Positions 44,701 to 56,893 of a stretch of 64,000 nucleotides of DNA are shown one piece after another (position 1 is the stretch's first letter; every line of letters starts with the position of its first letter). The notes beneath the pieces are model-generated. The model searched no databases. It saw only the letters and a list, made by a program, of their open reading frames with translations, and was not told where the DNA came from. Where the stretch lies: NCBI GenBank assembly GCA_037389465.1, contig JAZARR010000074.1, positions 6,262,001 through 6,326,000 on the forward strand, read 5' to 3'. The position numbers and the translations under genes are program-made. The stretch is from Baylisascaris procyonis. Its lineage: Eukaryota; Nematoda; Chromadorea; Rhabditida; Ascarididae.

Positions 44701-44983
44701 TTGCCGATCTCATCTATTTTTTCCGACTAATTCAAATCTCTCTTTGAGTATTCGCTCATTCCTTATTCCTGCAAATCTACATAGTAAAAAATAGATTTAT
44801 AATAACATCGTATTTGTAGGTATGAATATGTATCTACTGCTGATTTTCACAAATAAAATTTTTAAAAAAATCAAATAAAAAAAGAAATCAACAAACCGAG
44901 TTTTCAGCTTTTTTCTCTGAATTGTAGACTGATAAAGACAGTCTATCAGCCCGATGGAGGATATCCTCGAAAGATGTACTCAT
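31721..44983 (-). CDS. NUP93: Nuclear pore protein NUP93 (Nic96 domain), complete
   Basis: The fourteen minus-strand exons are 44897-44983, 43534-43644, 42819-43130, 41469-41695, 40572-40704, 40140-40306, 39405-39637, 38933-39032, 37352-37443, 36663-36806, 36141-36361, 33947-34155, 32377-32479 and 31721-31918. All junction phases agree and give 778 aa (human 819). The order of conserved blocks matches NUP93: an N-terminal coiled segment ([11 protein letters not shown]), then [96 protein letters not shown], and the C-terminal [12 protein letters not shown]93 is a scaffold of the inner ring of the nuclear pore and binds NUP205/188, NUP155 and the NUP62 complex; the C. elegans counterpart is npp-13. 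The start codon directly follows ACTTATAG, a possible trans-splice acceptor. Introns are large, and those flanking exon 12 hold foldback repeats. Confidence 0.95.
32836..33351. repeat. Foldback (MITE-like) element A in NUP93 intron 12
   Basis: About 516 bp with imperfect inverted arms of about 120 bp. The left arm runs from CTTGCATAGAGCGATGACA through GCGAACGGAGCTCAGCTCC and CTGCGTACGCACCACTACTG. The right arm carries the reverse complement (GTACGTACGCAGCG, GGAGCTCAGCTCCG, TGTCATCG). The core (32994-33193) has an internal inverted pair (33049-33070 with 33120-33145, around GGGGAAGTGCACTTGCTGCA) and a CATCGTTCTCTGCAA motif like the terminus. It has no coding capacity. No target-site duplication could be assigned by eye. 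Confidence 0.85.
34758..35160. repeat. Foldback element B in NUP93 intron 11, inverted relative to A
   Basis: It carries the left arm (TGCAGAGAACGATGACAC, GCGAACTGCGAACGG, CTGCGTACGCACCACTACCG) and a 200-bp core (34928-35127). That core matches the reverse complement of the core of element A with only a few differences. The 120-bp right arm is missing, but the copy still ends in the terminal motif TGCCACCGTTCTCTGCAAG, so it is a deletion derivative. Confidence 0.85.
41710..41756. repeat. (TA)n microsatellite next to the NUP93 exon 4 acceptor
   Basis: About 23 TA units on the intron side, ending roughly 14 bp from the acceptor of exon 4 (41695). Confidence 0.95.
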
Positions 44984-46235
44984 CTATAAGTCATAATTAC
45001 TAACAAAAAAAGCTCGTTAAAAAACTGGCAATATACTACAAAAACGATGAATAAAAAGGCATTTCCAATAGCTCCGATAAAAAGCCAAAAATTCGTGAGA
45101 CTACTGTAAGCATCAAAAACATTAGTTAAAAATATTCCCATTCCCATGGGAGTGGGAAAGTATAACATGACCACTATGTTAGAGAAAAACATATACCACT
45201 AAAGACTAAGCTGATGTGGTTTTGAAGTGATCGCACACAAAAAATTGCCGATCACTTGTAATACCTGGGTAAATTATTTACATTTTTTTGTTTATTGAAG
45301 TTTGCTACTATTACTCAAATAAAGGTATTTTTCGGACTTATCAGAAGTTATCAGATAACTGAACCTCCTCTATTCTATATTTTTTAAAGCTATAATACTT
45401 CTGTAATTCCTGATATTACTAATGGTAACCTTTACCAATATTCGTCCGGATTACTCATCTTAGAGATATTACTTTAACTATCATCATCATATTATTACAA
45501 ATCCAGCAGAAAACTTTTCTAAACTTTCACAGGAATTTCTATCATTATTACTCACAGCTGATATTAAGAGTACTATCTAATTTAGTTGAATTCATCTTAT
45601 TATATATAAATTTAAAGTTTGAATTCATGTATAAACTTTTTTATATAAGTTCAAAATTTGAAAAATTGATGAGAATATATTCGACTGATGTATATATATG
45701 CGATTAGCGTATAATATTTAATCAATTCGTTTAAGAAAATTAAAGCATTATAGAAAAATTTTCATTTAGAATAAACGTTTTCGTAGAGTATTTTCTTAAA
45801 TTTATAATTAGAAGATAATGATCGCAAATATTTTATAAATATTTTTCACCAAAAACTAAATTCTCTAATGAATAAAATGATATGTTATTTTCGAAAAAAA
45901 AAAAACAATGTCGAAATAGAAACGAGGATTAAACGAATTTTTCAATTTGCTTCGATCATTTCGTTTGTTTTTTTTTTTTAAATTATAAACTGACAAATAA
46001 TAATTCCGATTTTCTTCTCGAAGTATTTCTATCAAAGTGAGAACAATTTTAAAGATGAAAATAATCTACGAAAATGATAAAAATTCGATGTTGGATGTAG
46101 TTAATTCGAACAGAAAGAAACATAAAAAAGCTTTTTTTTCTTTGTTTTGAAATTATTAAAGCTACTGCCCTTCAACTTCGTTATAGATTGAATGCCCCAA
46201 ACTATAATTAACTTAAAAATATTCATGATATTCAC

Positions 46236-46236
<1 letters not shown>

Positions 46237-46284
<48 letters not shown>
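46237..46284. repeat. (TA)n microsatellite
   Basis: About 24 uninterrupted TA units. Confidence 0.96.
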
Positions 46285-46286
<2 letters not shown>

Positions 46287-46470
46287 CTTCCCGGATAGTG
46301 TTCTTCTTTTTTATTTACTTCTTTCGCTTTTTCCACTTTTTTTGCATATACCTTTTTAATTCTCAAAATGTAGTTTCGTTTATTTTTTTTTCTTATTAAT
46401 GAGCAATAAATACTACATTATCATTACTGCTCCCTATAAAAATCATTTTACACCATACAACAAAAGCGTT

Positions 46471-47011
46471 CTTGCATAGAACGATGTCATCCTAAGTGCG
46501 AACTGCGAACGGAGCTGATCTTCTGCCCAACACTGCGTACGCGTCACTATCACACTACAAGCGAATATCACAGAAAGTCGAAAATTTGTGATAGGAATAT
46601 GCGATTTTTTTCATTCACTCAACGCAGAATGTCAGCCTCTTACTATTGTTGTTATTCTTATCGTTGTTCTTATTGTTATCGTTAACGTAAATTTCACTTT
46701 TTTTTACCAAAAAGCATGGCCACATCCAATGACGTCATCAAATTCATTGCGTACAATATGAGCATTACTATACGGGATTCTTGTGTTGACCATCAAGTGT
46801 GTCCATAAGTTATAGGCACTCAATCCATATAATTTGACATTCTGCGTTGAGTGAGTGAAAAAAAAAGAGCTTCAGGTTTCTACAACAAATTTTCTAGTTT
46901 TTGCGGTTTTCGTTCGCATGATGCAGAATACGGTAATGCTGCGTACGCAATGTGGGGCATGAACTCAGCTCCGTTCGCAGTTCGCAGTTAGGGTGACCGT
47001 TCCCTGCTAAA
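46471..47011. repeat. Foldback element C upstream of NUP93
   Basis: About 540 bp. The left arm (CTTGCATAGAACGATGTCAT, GCGAACTGCGAACGGAGCT, CACTGCGTACGC, CACTCAACGCAGAATGTCA) and right arm (TGACATTCTGCGTTGAGTG, GCTGCGTACGCAATG, CTCAGCTCCGTTCGCAGTTC, GACCGTTCCCTGC) are inverted copies of each other. They match the arms of elements A and B, but the central part is unrelated to their core. Confidence 0.85.
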
Positions 47012-48810
47012 GCGCCATTCTCCTAGATGCCACTAACCATAAATCATAAAAGAAAAAATTTCCTGATATAAAAACCGCATTCATTTTTTAACGTTCCTAT
47101 AGGCGCATATTGAGGTGAATATTGTTTTCCATATTTTTCAAGTTGAAAGAAAAAGAGAAATTCGAGTTGAAAGTTTGCCTTTTTCTTAGAAAAAATTTAT
47201 CGATCACTAATGAATTCGGTCGAAAACTTTATTTAAAAAAAAAAATGAATGAATTTTTATTAGCGATTTTAATGTTGCAAGAAAATAAAGCCAAATATAA
47301 AATATCATTAGTAAAATGCTTTTATTATTTTTCATCAAAATAGGAAAAGAAATAGAATATACGTGAATAAAAAACAAAGAAAAATAACCGATGGAACAAA
47401 TAGAAACAATAAAGATAATTTATAAGAAAAATATCTTGGCAATATCAAGGTGAACAGATCTCAAACATTTTTGGATTTAATATTGAATGGTAGAGAGAGT
47501 AGAAAAATCGAGATAAGTTTGCAAAAGTTTGAAAATTGGAGCAAGTATTAACAATAACGAATAGAATGCGAATCTTAAACGTCGACAACAAAAGAATTGG
47601 GAACTTTGCCAAATGTTTTCTATGATAGAATACTTTCCGATGAGTTGAAACTACTACTTATGTTGACTGTGGAAAAAAAAGCCCAAAGAAATATTTTTGA
47701 GAATTAAAAAAAAAAAAAAATTGCGTGCAATTTTGCGATTAAAAAAAAAAATTCAATCAAGTTAAACCCAGCGACACTCAAATAAAGTAGAACTTGTAAA
47801 AATTAATAAAGAGGAAGCGTTTTGAGATACTTTCAGCAGGTATGATATTAGAGATTACATAAAGAGACACAATACTAAATAATACTAAATAATAAACAAA
47901 TAAGTTGCGACTTTCAACAACCTTTCACTAACAGTGCAACGCTGCAACGCTCCATGAAGATTGGAGCCAACCTACAACGCTGAAGTCATGAATGCCAATA
48001 CTGAAACGTAACCCTCACCCCCTAAAGAAAAAAAAAAAACGTTGGATCGACTAGTTGGCGAACCCCAATGCGTGAGGTCTAAGATCCAAAGGCACGCCCA
48101 TCTCCTCTCCACTCTGACTTATTATTGCCGCTTTATATTCTTTCAAAACGATGCAATATGTCGTATATTATAGCTAAAAATGCATTTTAATATTTTTATG
48201 GAATTTTATGGAAATTCAGTGATGAAGAAAGGTATCGATGTGATTTCAGGATTTTTACTTCAATTTCAAAGTACTTGTAGTAAGGCCGAAATTTAAAAAT
48301 AGAGGGGATGGCTTGACTTTTTTTTAGGTTCAGGCTGAGAGACAGAGGGGGAACTAAATCTTTATCCAACACCCACAATTTCCTTTCAATTCTAATAACA
48401 GTTTTTTATTTGCATAATATGAGAAGGGTTCATATCAATTGCTTCCCGTATATGATTGCAATTTTTTCCGGTTTTTTTTTTTTACTAGAAGTAGCATCGT
48501 TGTTGCTCATCGCCTATAATATTGCGTCAACACTTTCGTTCACGCCTACCAAAAAAAAAAAAGAATTGTGGCACTATTCTTGAATGGCGCTTTTGTCAGC
48601 TTTCATTTATTCGATAATGCTATATGTTTCTAAGATTGGTTTTTAAATTAAGATCTACTGAAGTGGGAATTACTTTTTACTGTATAGCTTTACTATATTA
48701 TTTAAATAATAATAGACCATTATGTAGATGAAGCAAGAGTTTCGATTATTTTTTGCACGAAGAGACGTGGTCTCACCTGAACAAACATCCAAGGCATCAT
48801 TTATAGAAGC

Positions 48811-48822
48811 GATTTATTTTAG
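48811..48822 (+). promoter_or_regulatory. Possible spliced-leader acceptor of the PHYHIP-like gene
   Basis: GATTTATTTTAG lies 23 nt upstream of the chosen ATG (48846). A T-rich acceptor with no upstream coding exon suits trans-splicing, or a 5' UTR intron. This is inference. Confidence 0.35.
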
Positions 48823-48845
48823 CTGTCACTATTTGCTTCTTGAGT

Positions 48846-51800
48846 ATGAGTTTCGTTGTGACTGGCAGCGCTGACGTTGAGGGGACCGGGTGTAAGCACA
48901 AGGCAGCAACCAATGGCAACGTAGAAGTAGTTTCTGGAAGAGTACCACGTCCCCCAAAACGAGTAGAACCAAAGACATCCAAACGAGCCAAAGGCCATCA
49001 TATAGGCACAAGGATATCGTCTGTGGAGGTAAAGAACACATAAGTTCATCAGTAACGTTATTTGAAGAACAATAAACAAGAATCGAACTATATACGAGAA
49101 ACTATGGACATTTTGGGTTGGATCTACGGTACCATACCCTATAAGTTTTCAAATATCAATTGATAAACAACAGTTATCTTATCATCCTTTCCTTAGATCC
49201 GTGCTTCATCGAAATATTTACCGCATCCTTCCTCACATATTAAACAAAATACAACACTAAGAGCAAATGAAAGTTACAGGTGAAAATAAGGATGTGGAAC
49301 GAGAATGATTGGTACTATCCGGAAATGGAGGCACGTTATCGGCCAGTACCCGGGTGGGTACGTCGTCCACCACGTTTTCCACCACCATATGCGCGTCCAC
49401 CCGAAATGCCACCATTTATGAAGCCCGAAATGGGTATGATGGGTATGGGTATACCACCATTTCGTATGCCAAGAATGCCTCCCGATATGACAACACCGCA
49501 CGCAGGTAAAGAAATGATTCCATTTCATTAATTTCAATTCAAACAAAACAGCTTTTTTACAAGAAAAGTAACATTTAAAAAATTTCATTCTTTTTTTTCG
49601 AAAGTTATTTTTCCAAATATATTTTTGAAGAATTTTTCAAAGAATACTCAAAAAATAAAGAAACAAAGGGGAAAGCATATACAAGAAATTAAAGAGCAGA
49701 GAAATGGTTCGTAAGGTTTATATCTTACTATTAGTCGATCAACGGCTTTTCGTGAACACATAAAACTAACCACATCTTGGTGATTATAAACTTTAAAAGG
49801 TTTTCTTGCTTATTAGCAACGATCGTATTTATGTTGCAACCAAAATGTTGATTTTCTTTTGTCAGGTCCAGCGTTAACACCACCGCCATTGCGACCGGTT
49901 CGTTCAGCTCATCCACCTCTCTATCAAGATTTTTCGGCACCAGCTCGACCGGCTCCTATTAGTATGAATGTACAAACCTCTGCATTGAAGTGTCTTATTG
50001 AATGGAAAATGCCACCACTTCCAAGTAAATGCTTTATTGGCTTTTACGTTTGATTAGAAGCGATCTGAGCCGACTAGGTAAGAGAGGATCGTGACCTGAC
50101 CGGATATGTTATTGTTGCAATTCACTTCATTTGATTTGTGTTCCGGAAATCTTTGCCCATTGTTATAGCCGAAAATTTTTGTTCTATTTGCATGCTTGTT
50201 AACCATATTATTATTGATTATTTATATTTCATTGAGGAATTCGTAATGATTGTTTGATATTCCTCTAAAATTTTTACTCAGATAATTTTTATTAAGCTAT
50301 CATTATTGCTTAGTAGAGTACTAGAATATATAAAATATTTTGATAATTCATTTAAAACAAATCTTTTTTTTCCATTGAATCATTTAGAAACGTTGAAATA
50401 TGCGTTCAAAATGGAGATTTGGGAAGGTGTACAATGCGAAGTATTCGATCTACCTGCTCATACACTTTCACATAAATTGAAGACAACCCCTGGTGGATGG
50501 TATAAGGTTTGCTTTTTGTGTTAATCAACTTATATTTTAACTTTTACTTTCATTATTTCCTTTATGATACGATTTATTAGTGAGGTGATTACATGAATTG
50601 TTTAATTCATTCTACGTTTCGAGGCATTAACCGACGTGTTTGGCAAAGAAAGTACCTGTGAATGCAACTTTAACAGGTTTTTTAAAAATCGTTTTTCCTT
50701 GATTTCAGTATGAACGAAAACGAAAATTGTAAAGGGTTATAATACGTGGACTTTGGTAATATTTTAGATCAATAGATAAAGGGCAGTAAAGTCATAGAAT
50801 AAGGAATATCCCATGGTGAAGAACTATTGTTCCACCTCATGCTCAACAAAATTTTTATATTTATTAAAAACAGTTTCATTGAATGAGGCCAATTTACAGG
50901 TGGAATTAACTGCAAGAGATGCGAATGGCACTGTTGTAGCGATGGGACGTATTCGCTTTAAAGCAGGTGATTTAACTTTTTCGAATCGTTTCATTTTATT
51001 CATCGCATTCATTCTTCGATAATAAGGAGAGCATCTTCATTTTATAAATAATCAACATTTTTGTGTATCTAAGTTTATCCGGCGTCTTCGTTGGCCTTTT
51101 TTATCTCTACACAATGAAGGTATATTGCACTCATCTGATGCCCTTTCTAGCCTCAAAATTCCATGTACTAACGTAAACCCGCATAAGATGCTGAACGAAG
51201 GTGAAGTGAGAAGAAAGGAGAGTGCTAAGATCATAAATTTATAAACTAGGTTTTTCCTTTTTTAGAAATTGATTAGATGCGTTTCTAAAAAAGAATTTTT
51301 AGTGCAGAATTTGATTTTTTAAAACTCTTATTTGATGCTTTACTTTCAATATCCAACAAAAGTCTGCGCGATTCGAAAGTGTCATATATCTTAGCATGTT
51401 TTGGAAATTTTAGATGAACAACTGAAGTAATAGGTTTTTTTAATAACACAATTCTGTTGTGCTTCGTTTTTAGCAAAAATCATTTTACCCTTCTTGTAAA
51501 TTTCAGGTTTTATTAATGAGAAAAGTGAGGGAAAATTAGTTTTTTTAGAAATATTCAAAATTTTATGATAAATATTGAAAATAAATAAAAATTCATTGTT
51601 TTTCTAGTGTTTTCTCATGAGGAAATGCAACAAATGTATAAAAAAGCGATCGATTATGTTGGTACCGTAATGCATTCATTTCGATTTCTCTATCGATGTA
51701 AGCCGAAAGTTTACTATGACGACATTCAGGTTTATTTTTGCGCCCTTCAATTTACGTATTGTTGACAATTTTGAATTCGGATATGAGAGATGGATGACTT

Positions 51801-53052
51801 TTTGCCGATTAGGATGTTCTGAATAGTGAAAAAAATAATATTTTAGTGATCGCTAAGTGGATTTTATAGCTTTGGATAATATTTATAATATATAATCAAT
51901 TCTTTTTGTGTTAGCAAAAACATTTCTCTGAACTTATCGTAAAATTAATATTTCATTTTTTAATAAGTATTTAAACAAATAATTTATAAATAATTAAATA
52001 AATAATTAAATAAACAAATATTTTATTGTTTCCTTCTTCGAACTTCAGCGTTGATTGTTGCAGTGTTAATAATTTGCAGTATCGATGTGGTGGATTAATG
52101 GAGAAATACCTCAAAGACAATAATGGACAAGCGGCCTCTTCGATTAACGGCGCTATCAGTGGTGCGTTATTATGTTTTATGCTCATTGAATTTTTTAATA
52201 ACGATATATTGCTGAAGGTTTTTTAAATTGTGCTCTACTAAATTATATATGCAGTTTTAAATGTTCTTGCTAACATATTTCTCTCATCTAGCGCAAGTTT
52301 ATGAAGTAACCTCTATAAGATTCTATAGGACAGTATTGTGGATCTTCTTTTATACCGTCTAGATTGACGCGATTATTTTTATTTCAAGTTGCATTGAAAA
52401 GTTCTTTTTACATTGGCGCATTAAAGTTTTGCTAATATCTCATATTCAAATTGTGATTATAATAAATTAAGTAAATTATTTCTGTTGTAATTTTGCAAAA
52501 AAAGAAAAATCGATTAAAATAATATTAAATGTTTATTTCATTCTTAGGTTTATTCTTTTCGGCAAGGCTATTACCGGATGGTAGTTTACCATCACATTCG
52601 CCATTCGGTAATGTTCGAATGCTTATTCCTGCTGTGACACTTATCGATCCGAATCGTATAAATATGTATTTTTGTGATTTCTATTGTAACTATCTCACTC
52701 ATTATATCACTGTAGTTGTATGCGAGAAACGTTCTGATGTTAGTATTTTTCTTTATTTAAAATTTTATTTTTTATTTAAAACTTAATGTTGTTTTTCTTC
52801 GATAGATGTGAACAACAATCTTATTTAACATATCAGTGACTATAATGTACCGACTGTGAATTTTTCTGAACAAATTCAAAGAGTTATGTAAATTTTTCGC
52901 ATGTTTGCTTTTGAAATGCAAATTAGAGTTTCTTATTTCGATTAGTACAAAACGTGTGGCATACTTCGAAGCAGTACACTGCAATAGTCTTGTTCAGCTG
53001 ACTTCCATTTCGCAGATGATGTTTTCCGTTACGTATATATATGTATATATAC

Positions 53053-53116
<64 letters not shown>

Positions 53117-54665
53117 ATGGATATTGTTGAGGTGAAATTTGTCCGGTGTTCGGCCAACTATCCAATCGAACATGGTAAGAGATGCCTCCAGTCTAGGCAA
53201 ATAGCTAGCTTTCCTGGTTAACCGAACTTTTCTTGTGCCCGATCGTGATCTGCAGATGCAAATGTTAGATTTTATTTGCACTAAGTGCCTCCTTGCTATT
53301 TGAGGGGAAACGAAAGAGAGATTATTTGTTGACTTTCGTGAACCCTACGGGAAACCACTAATTAATTATGTTTACAGACAGATGTCTTCTGCATGCAGCG
53401 TCTTATAAAGCTGCAACCGGACTCGAATCCCTTCTTGCGTATTCTCGTCCGACCTCCTTTGTATGAGCCTGAATTTTGGGTCAACAAGAATGTATGGGTT
53501 GAGATTTATTATACAGAAAGTGTACCACTTGCATGGGGACGATTCGATACAATTTTGGCCACCGGCGCGGGTACATCACGTGTTGGGGGCCTCCCGCACA
53601 ATAAGGTGAAATTATGCATCTACAATTTTCTCATTTGTTTTCGTTGTGAGAGTATACTAGCATATTGAAGTATATTGAAGTAAACTAGTGTGAAGTATAG
53701 CAAAATATCAGAATAATATCGTTTAGCTAACAAGAGGAAAAATGTTGAAATGATATATTTGCGGTGATAAATTAGTCCTCATTTGGCAGATTTGAAGGCA
53801 ACCTTTAAAACATACCGCACAATATTTGATGGTACCACAATCTAAGTGATTGTGCTCCAAAAAACATGCGAAATGTTTTCTCCTCCTTTCTCGCTGAATG
53901 CTAAAAAATGATGCAACAGTTTGAATGATGAGAAATATTCTGTAAGGTATATTTGCTTACCTGAAAAGGTGTGCTATATATAGCAATTGTGAGGTGTTCT
54001 TAGACGCTTTATTGAATTTATGTCGTTTGACTTCGTAGACATTTATATTTTCAGCAGTGCAATCTTTGTAACCTATATCCATTGAAAACGATAGCGCAAT
54101 CGTCGAAAGAACATCTGACAAGCAAGCTGAATTCGACATTCGAATTGCTTCTTGCACTCGAACAAAAGAGAGTTGGTGCGAATATTGTGGGTGAATCGGC
54201 GGATCTTATTGAAACGATTTGCTCACTTATCGATGCCGTCGTTGATCAGAACGCTGATATATCCACTGGTGTAAATGTATGCCTCCTTGATTACTTGTTG
54301 TTTTCAGTGATAGGCTAACATTTGTGTTATTTGCAATACAGTGTTGATTTGTTGATTGGTCTCTTCTTCTAATTGATCGGGACAGTTAAAGGTATATATC
54401 TGCGGATTGGTTTATTCTATGATGTTTGCAGAGAAATTTCTTGCAGGGAAATGAAGGCGAAGGCGAATCAGGCACGAAATTTATAGAGTCGGCGTCTTCA
54501 GTGATGAAACGAGTCGAGAAAGAGGTGACTACACCAGAGATGAAACTGCTAATGGCACTTCTCAGAGAGGCTGTGGAGCATCTCGATAGAAATTTCCAAC
54601 GAATTGAGGAGCAACTTGGAGTAGCGAAACAATCTGCAGAACGTTTCCTTACTCTTGCTCATTAG
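48846..54665 (+). CDS. Phytanoyl-CoA hydroxylase-interacting protein (PHYHIP)-like protein, complete
   Basis: The eleven exons are 48846-49028, 49280-49505, 49866-50024, 50388-50506, 50900-50966, 51608-51729, 52080-52161, 52548-52738, 53378-53605, 54055-54270 and 54432-54665. They join in phase to 608 aa. Residues about 1-165 are basic, then Pro/Met-rich (WVRRPPRFPPPYARPP). Residues about 170-250 correspond to the fibronectin-III-like region of PHYHIP. Residues about 252-465 are its conserved C-terminal domain: EKYLKDNNG, then GLFFSARLL, NMYFCDFYC, IYYTESVPL and the Cys pair QCNLCN that matches the end of the vertebrate protein. A helical, charged tail of about 140 residues follows and is absent from vertebrate PHYHIP/PHYHIPL (330-376 aa). 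The vertebrate proteins bind peroxisomal phytanoyl-CoA hydroxylase and neuronal partners, and no enzymatic role is known. The last intron has two in-frame acceptors 15 nt apart. Confidence 0.9.
53032..53114. repeat. (TA)n microsatellite with interspersed ATGTATATAT and ACATATATAT
   Basis: An almost pure TA tract in intron 8 of the PHYHIP-like gene. It produces alternating Tyr-Ile frames on both strands, which are artefacts. Confidence 0.95.
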
Positions 54666-56893
54666 TATCGTTCATATCAATACTATACCTGATATTTGAG
54701 GATGTTTGCATTAAATCTAAAAATACAATCATTTTTTGTATATATATGATAACATCTTCCTTAGCTATATATACATATCTTTCTTTTATTCTAGTGGATA
54801 TCTGTTTTTTCATTCCAGAGGGAGATGGCGATTAGAATCCACTATCGTTAGCACTTGGTATTATTTCTATCGGTTGATTGGGATATCCTGAAATATCTAT
54901 AATTATAAAATTAAATCGTTACGTTGAGATTCATTGAGATCGCAAATGAAAATATACAAATTATTTCAAAGATTTTGTGTTCAATAGCAATAACGAAGAC
55001 TCGCAAATGAGACATATTATAGTTGAATTGTTAAAATTTGTGAAGAATCCTTAGTTTTGTTCTGAATAATTTTTATTATTTATTGTTATGGTTGTCGAGA
55101 GTTAATTATGCGTTGTTGTTTTTTCGTTTTTTATTCAAAATGAATTGTAAATTATTAGCTGATCTCTTACTAATTTATTATAAAAATATTACTGAATCTT
55201 TCTTTTTTTGTTTTGCTTTTCCTATTTTATCTATGTTATACTTCAATGAAATTGACTCAATGAAATATTACGAATTTTTTTGGACGAAAAAAGTGATTTC
55301 TTCTTTCATGACTTTCTTTTATTTTATTTGTTTCATTCATTACAAATTAGTTGCTCATTTTGGGGAATTTCCGTGTTATACATTTATTGAAAGATGAAAG
55401 GAAATATATTCATAATTTTTCATTGATGTGTTGCGTGTTTGCATTCATCGCATATAACACAGTTGTGTTATATATAATGAATTCTGTTTATTGTTGCGCT
55501 TATTACATCATTTTTAAATATTTGTGCGATTTAAATGTTTTTTTTTTTGGTAATTGGAAGTGTTGAATTATTATTTGTGATTCCCGGGAAATATGTTAAA
55601 ATTACATTATACGGAAAATTTATCCATTAGCAATGCGTATTGTAGTGTTGTCAATGCGTAAGTTGGAAGTTGGATATAGGTAATTTTTTAAATGCAACAA
55701 ATTTATTTCCGAAAAAAATTATATTTCAAGTTCCCCATCGATTTTCATTGCTCATTATTTTCCCACACTCAATTTTCCTATTCTCGTTTTGTTTTTTCTT
55801 TCTTCCTCAAATATGTGCTTATTCATTAGATAAATAATTCAATTTTTTGATATCAATTATATTGGGAACCGTTATCATTTCGGGTTCATTTCAAAAATTC
55901 CATTTTTTCACTTTATACATCGTTATAAATTTGCATAATAGCAATTAGTATCACTTTATTTATATAATTAGATGTCAATTTCATATTAGCAAATAGAAAA
56001 TTGTTGGCCATAAAAGTTTACTGAATGTAATTCGGACTTTTTTTTTTGAGATTATCCACGTTAGTTAGATAGTTGTTGAAAGTGATAACGAATTAATAAT
56101 TCATCTTTTTTGATTAATTAATCGAAATATATTTTGCTAAAGGTGAATTTTTTTTTGCACAAATTTTACGCAAATGGTCAAGAATAAGCTCGATATATAA
56201 ACATATGCGTATAAATGAGACGAATAATGCAAAAGCTTATCAGTAGATCTTTAATATCATCTGATTGTTTTGATAACGATAGAGCAACAAGAAAAGAATC
56301 TATCAGTATGCACCGCATCACATAGCCGCCCATTTTGTGTGGGCAATTGTTTATTGAGGCATTCGAAGAGGGGTGATCATTGAATTTCTAGAGCTAGTAT
56401 AGCACGTGTCTCTACTCTCAAGTGCCCACTTCATTACATTCACTAACCTCTGTTCACGTTGTCGGCCAATTTTGCGCTATGTTAGCAATTCTTGCGGTTG
56501 AATTATAATGCTTATGATTTAAAGAAGTCTATCATTTGATGCGCTTATGCAAATTTATTCTACGAAAGTGTATTATTAGCAAAGTAATGTCTATGCTCAT
56601 GTCCATTTGTTTGTCTTCTTTTCCGCTTCTCTGTTTGCCTATTCTCGAGAGTTACGATTCTTTTATGTAGCATGTGCCAAAGTATAGATGGCCTCTTCTT
56701 GCATTTCACTATAGATGCGTCTTCTAATTGCGATAAACGGAAGAATCCTTTTACGTTTTCCATAGCTAACATCTTTTAGTATCACTAAGTACTTTGACCC
56801 CTTGTCGAATCTGACGGAGTGGATCGCCGATCCGAGATGCTGTGATGACTCGTCTTATCAACTAGAAACATTTGCATATATTGTGACGGCATT
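54666..56893. other. Intergenic region between the PHYHIP-like and SETD4-like genes
   Basis: Very AT-rich, with T-homopolymer runs. A 104-codon hydrophobic plus-strand frame at 55083-55397 has no family and fits chance expectation. The two neighbouring genes are co-oriented, but 2.2 kb apart, which is too far for a typical nematode operon. Confidence 0.4.

Larger units (their letters stand above)
44984..48845. other. Divergent intergenic region between NUP93 and the PHYHIP-like gene
   Basis: Both genes read away from this 3.9-kb region, so both promoters should lie in it. It holds foldback element C and a (TA)n tract at 46237-46284, and is otherwise AT-rich. A minus-strand membrane-like frame at 44980-45192 lies immediately upstream of the NUP93 start, but no gene could be built from it. 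Confidence 0.45.

Noticed and set aside
44200..45192. Membrane-like minus-strand frames around NUP93 exon 1 (45.03-45.16 and 44.24-44.55 kb), with good-looking donors
   Set aside because: They would have to interleave with NUP93 exon 1 on the same strand. I know no matching family, and about five ORFs of 100 codons are expected by chance in the window.
52905..53281. Tyr-Ile repeat ORFs on both strands
   Set aside because: Translation of a TA microsatellite in an intron of the PHYHIP-like gene.
55083..55397. 104-codon hydrophobic ORF between the PHYHIP-like and SETD4-like genes
   Set aside because: The Phe/Leu/Ile/Tyr-rich composition is what AT-rich DNA encodes by chance. No start context, splice sites or family.
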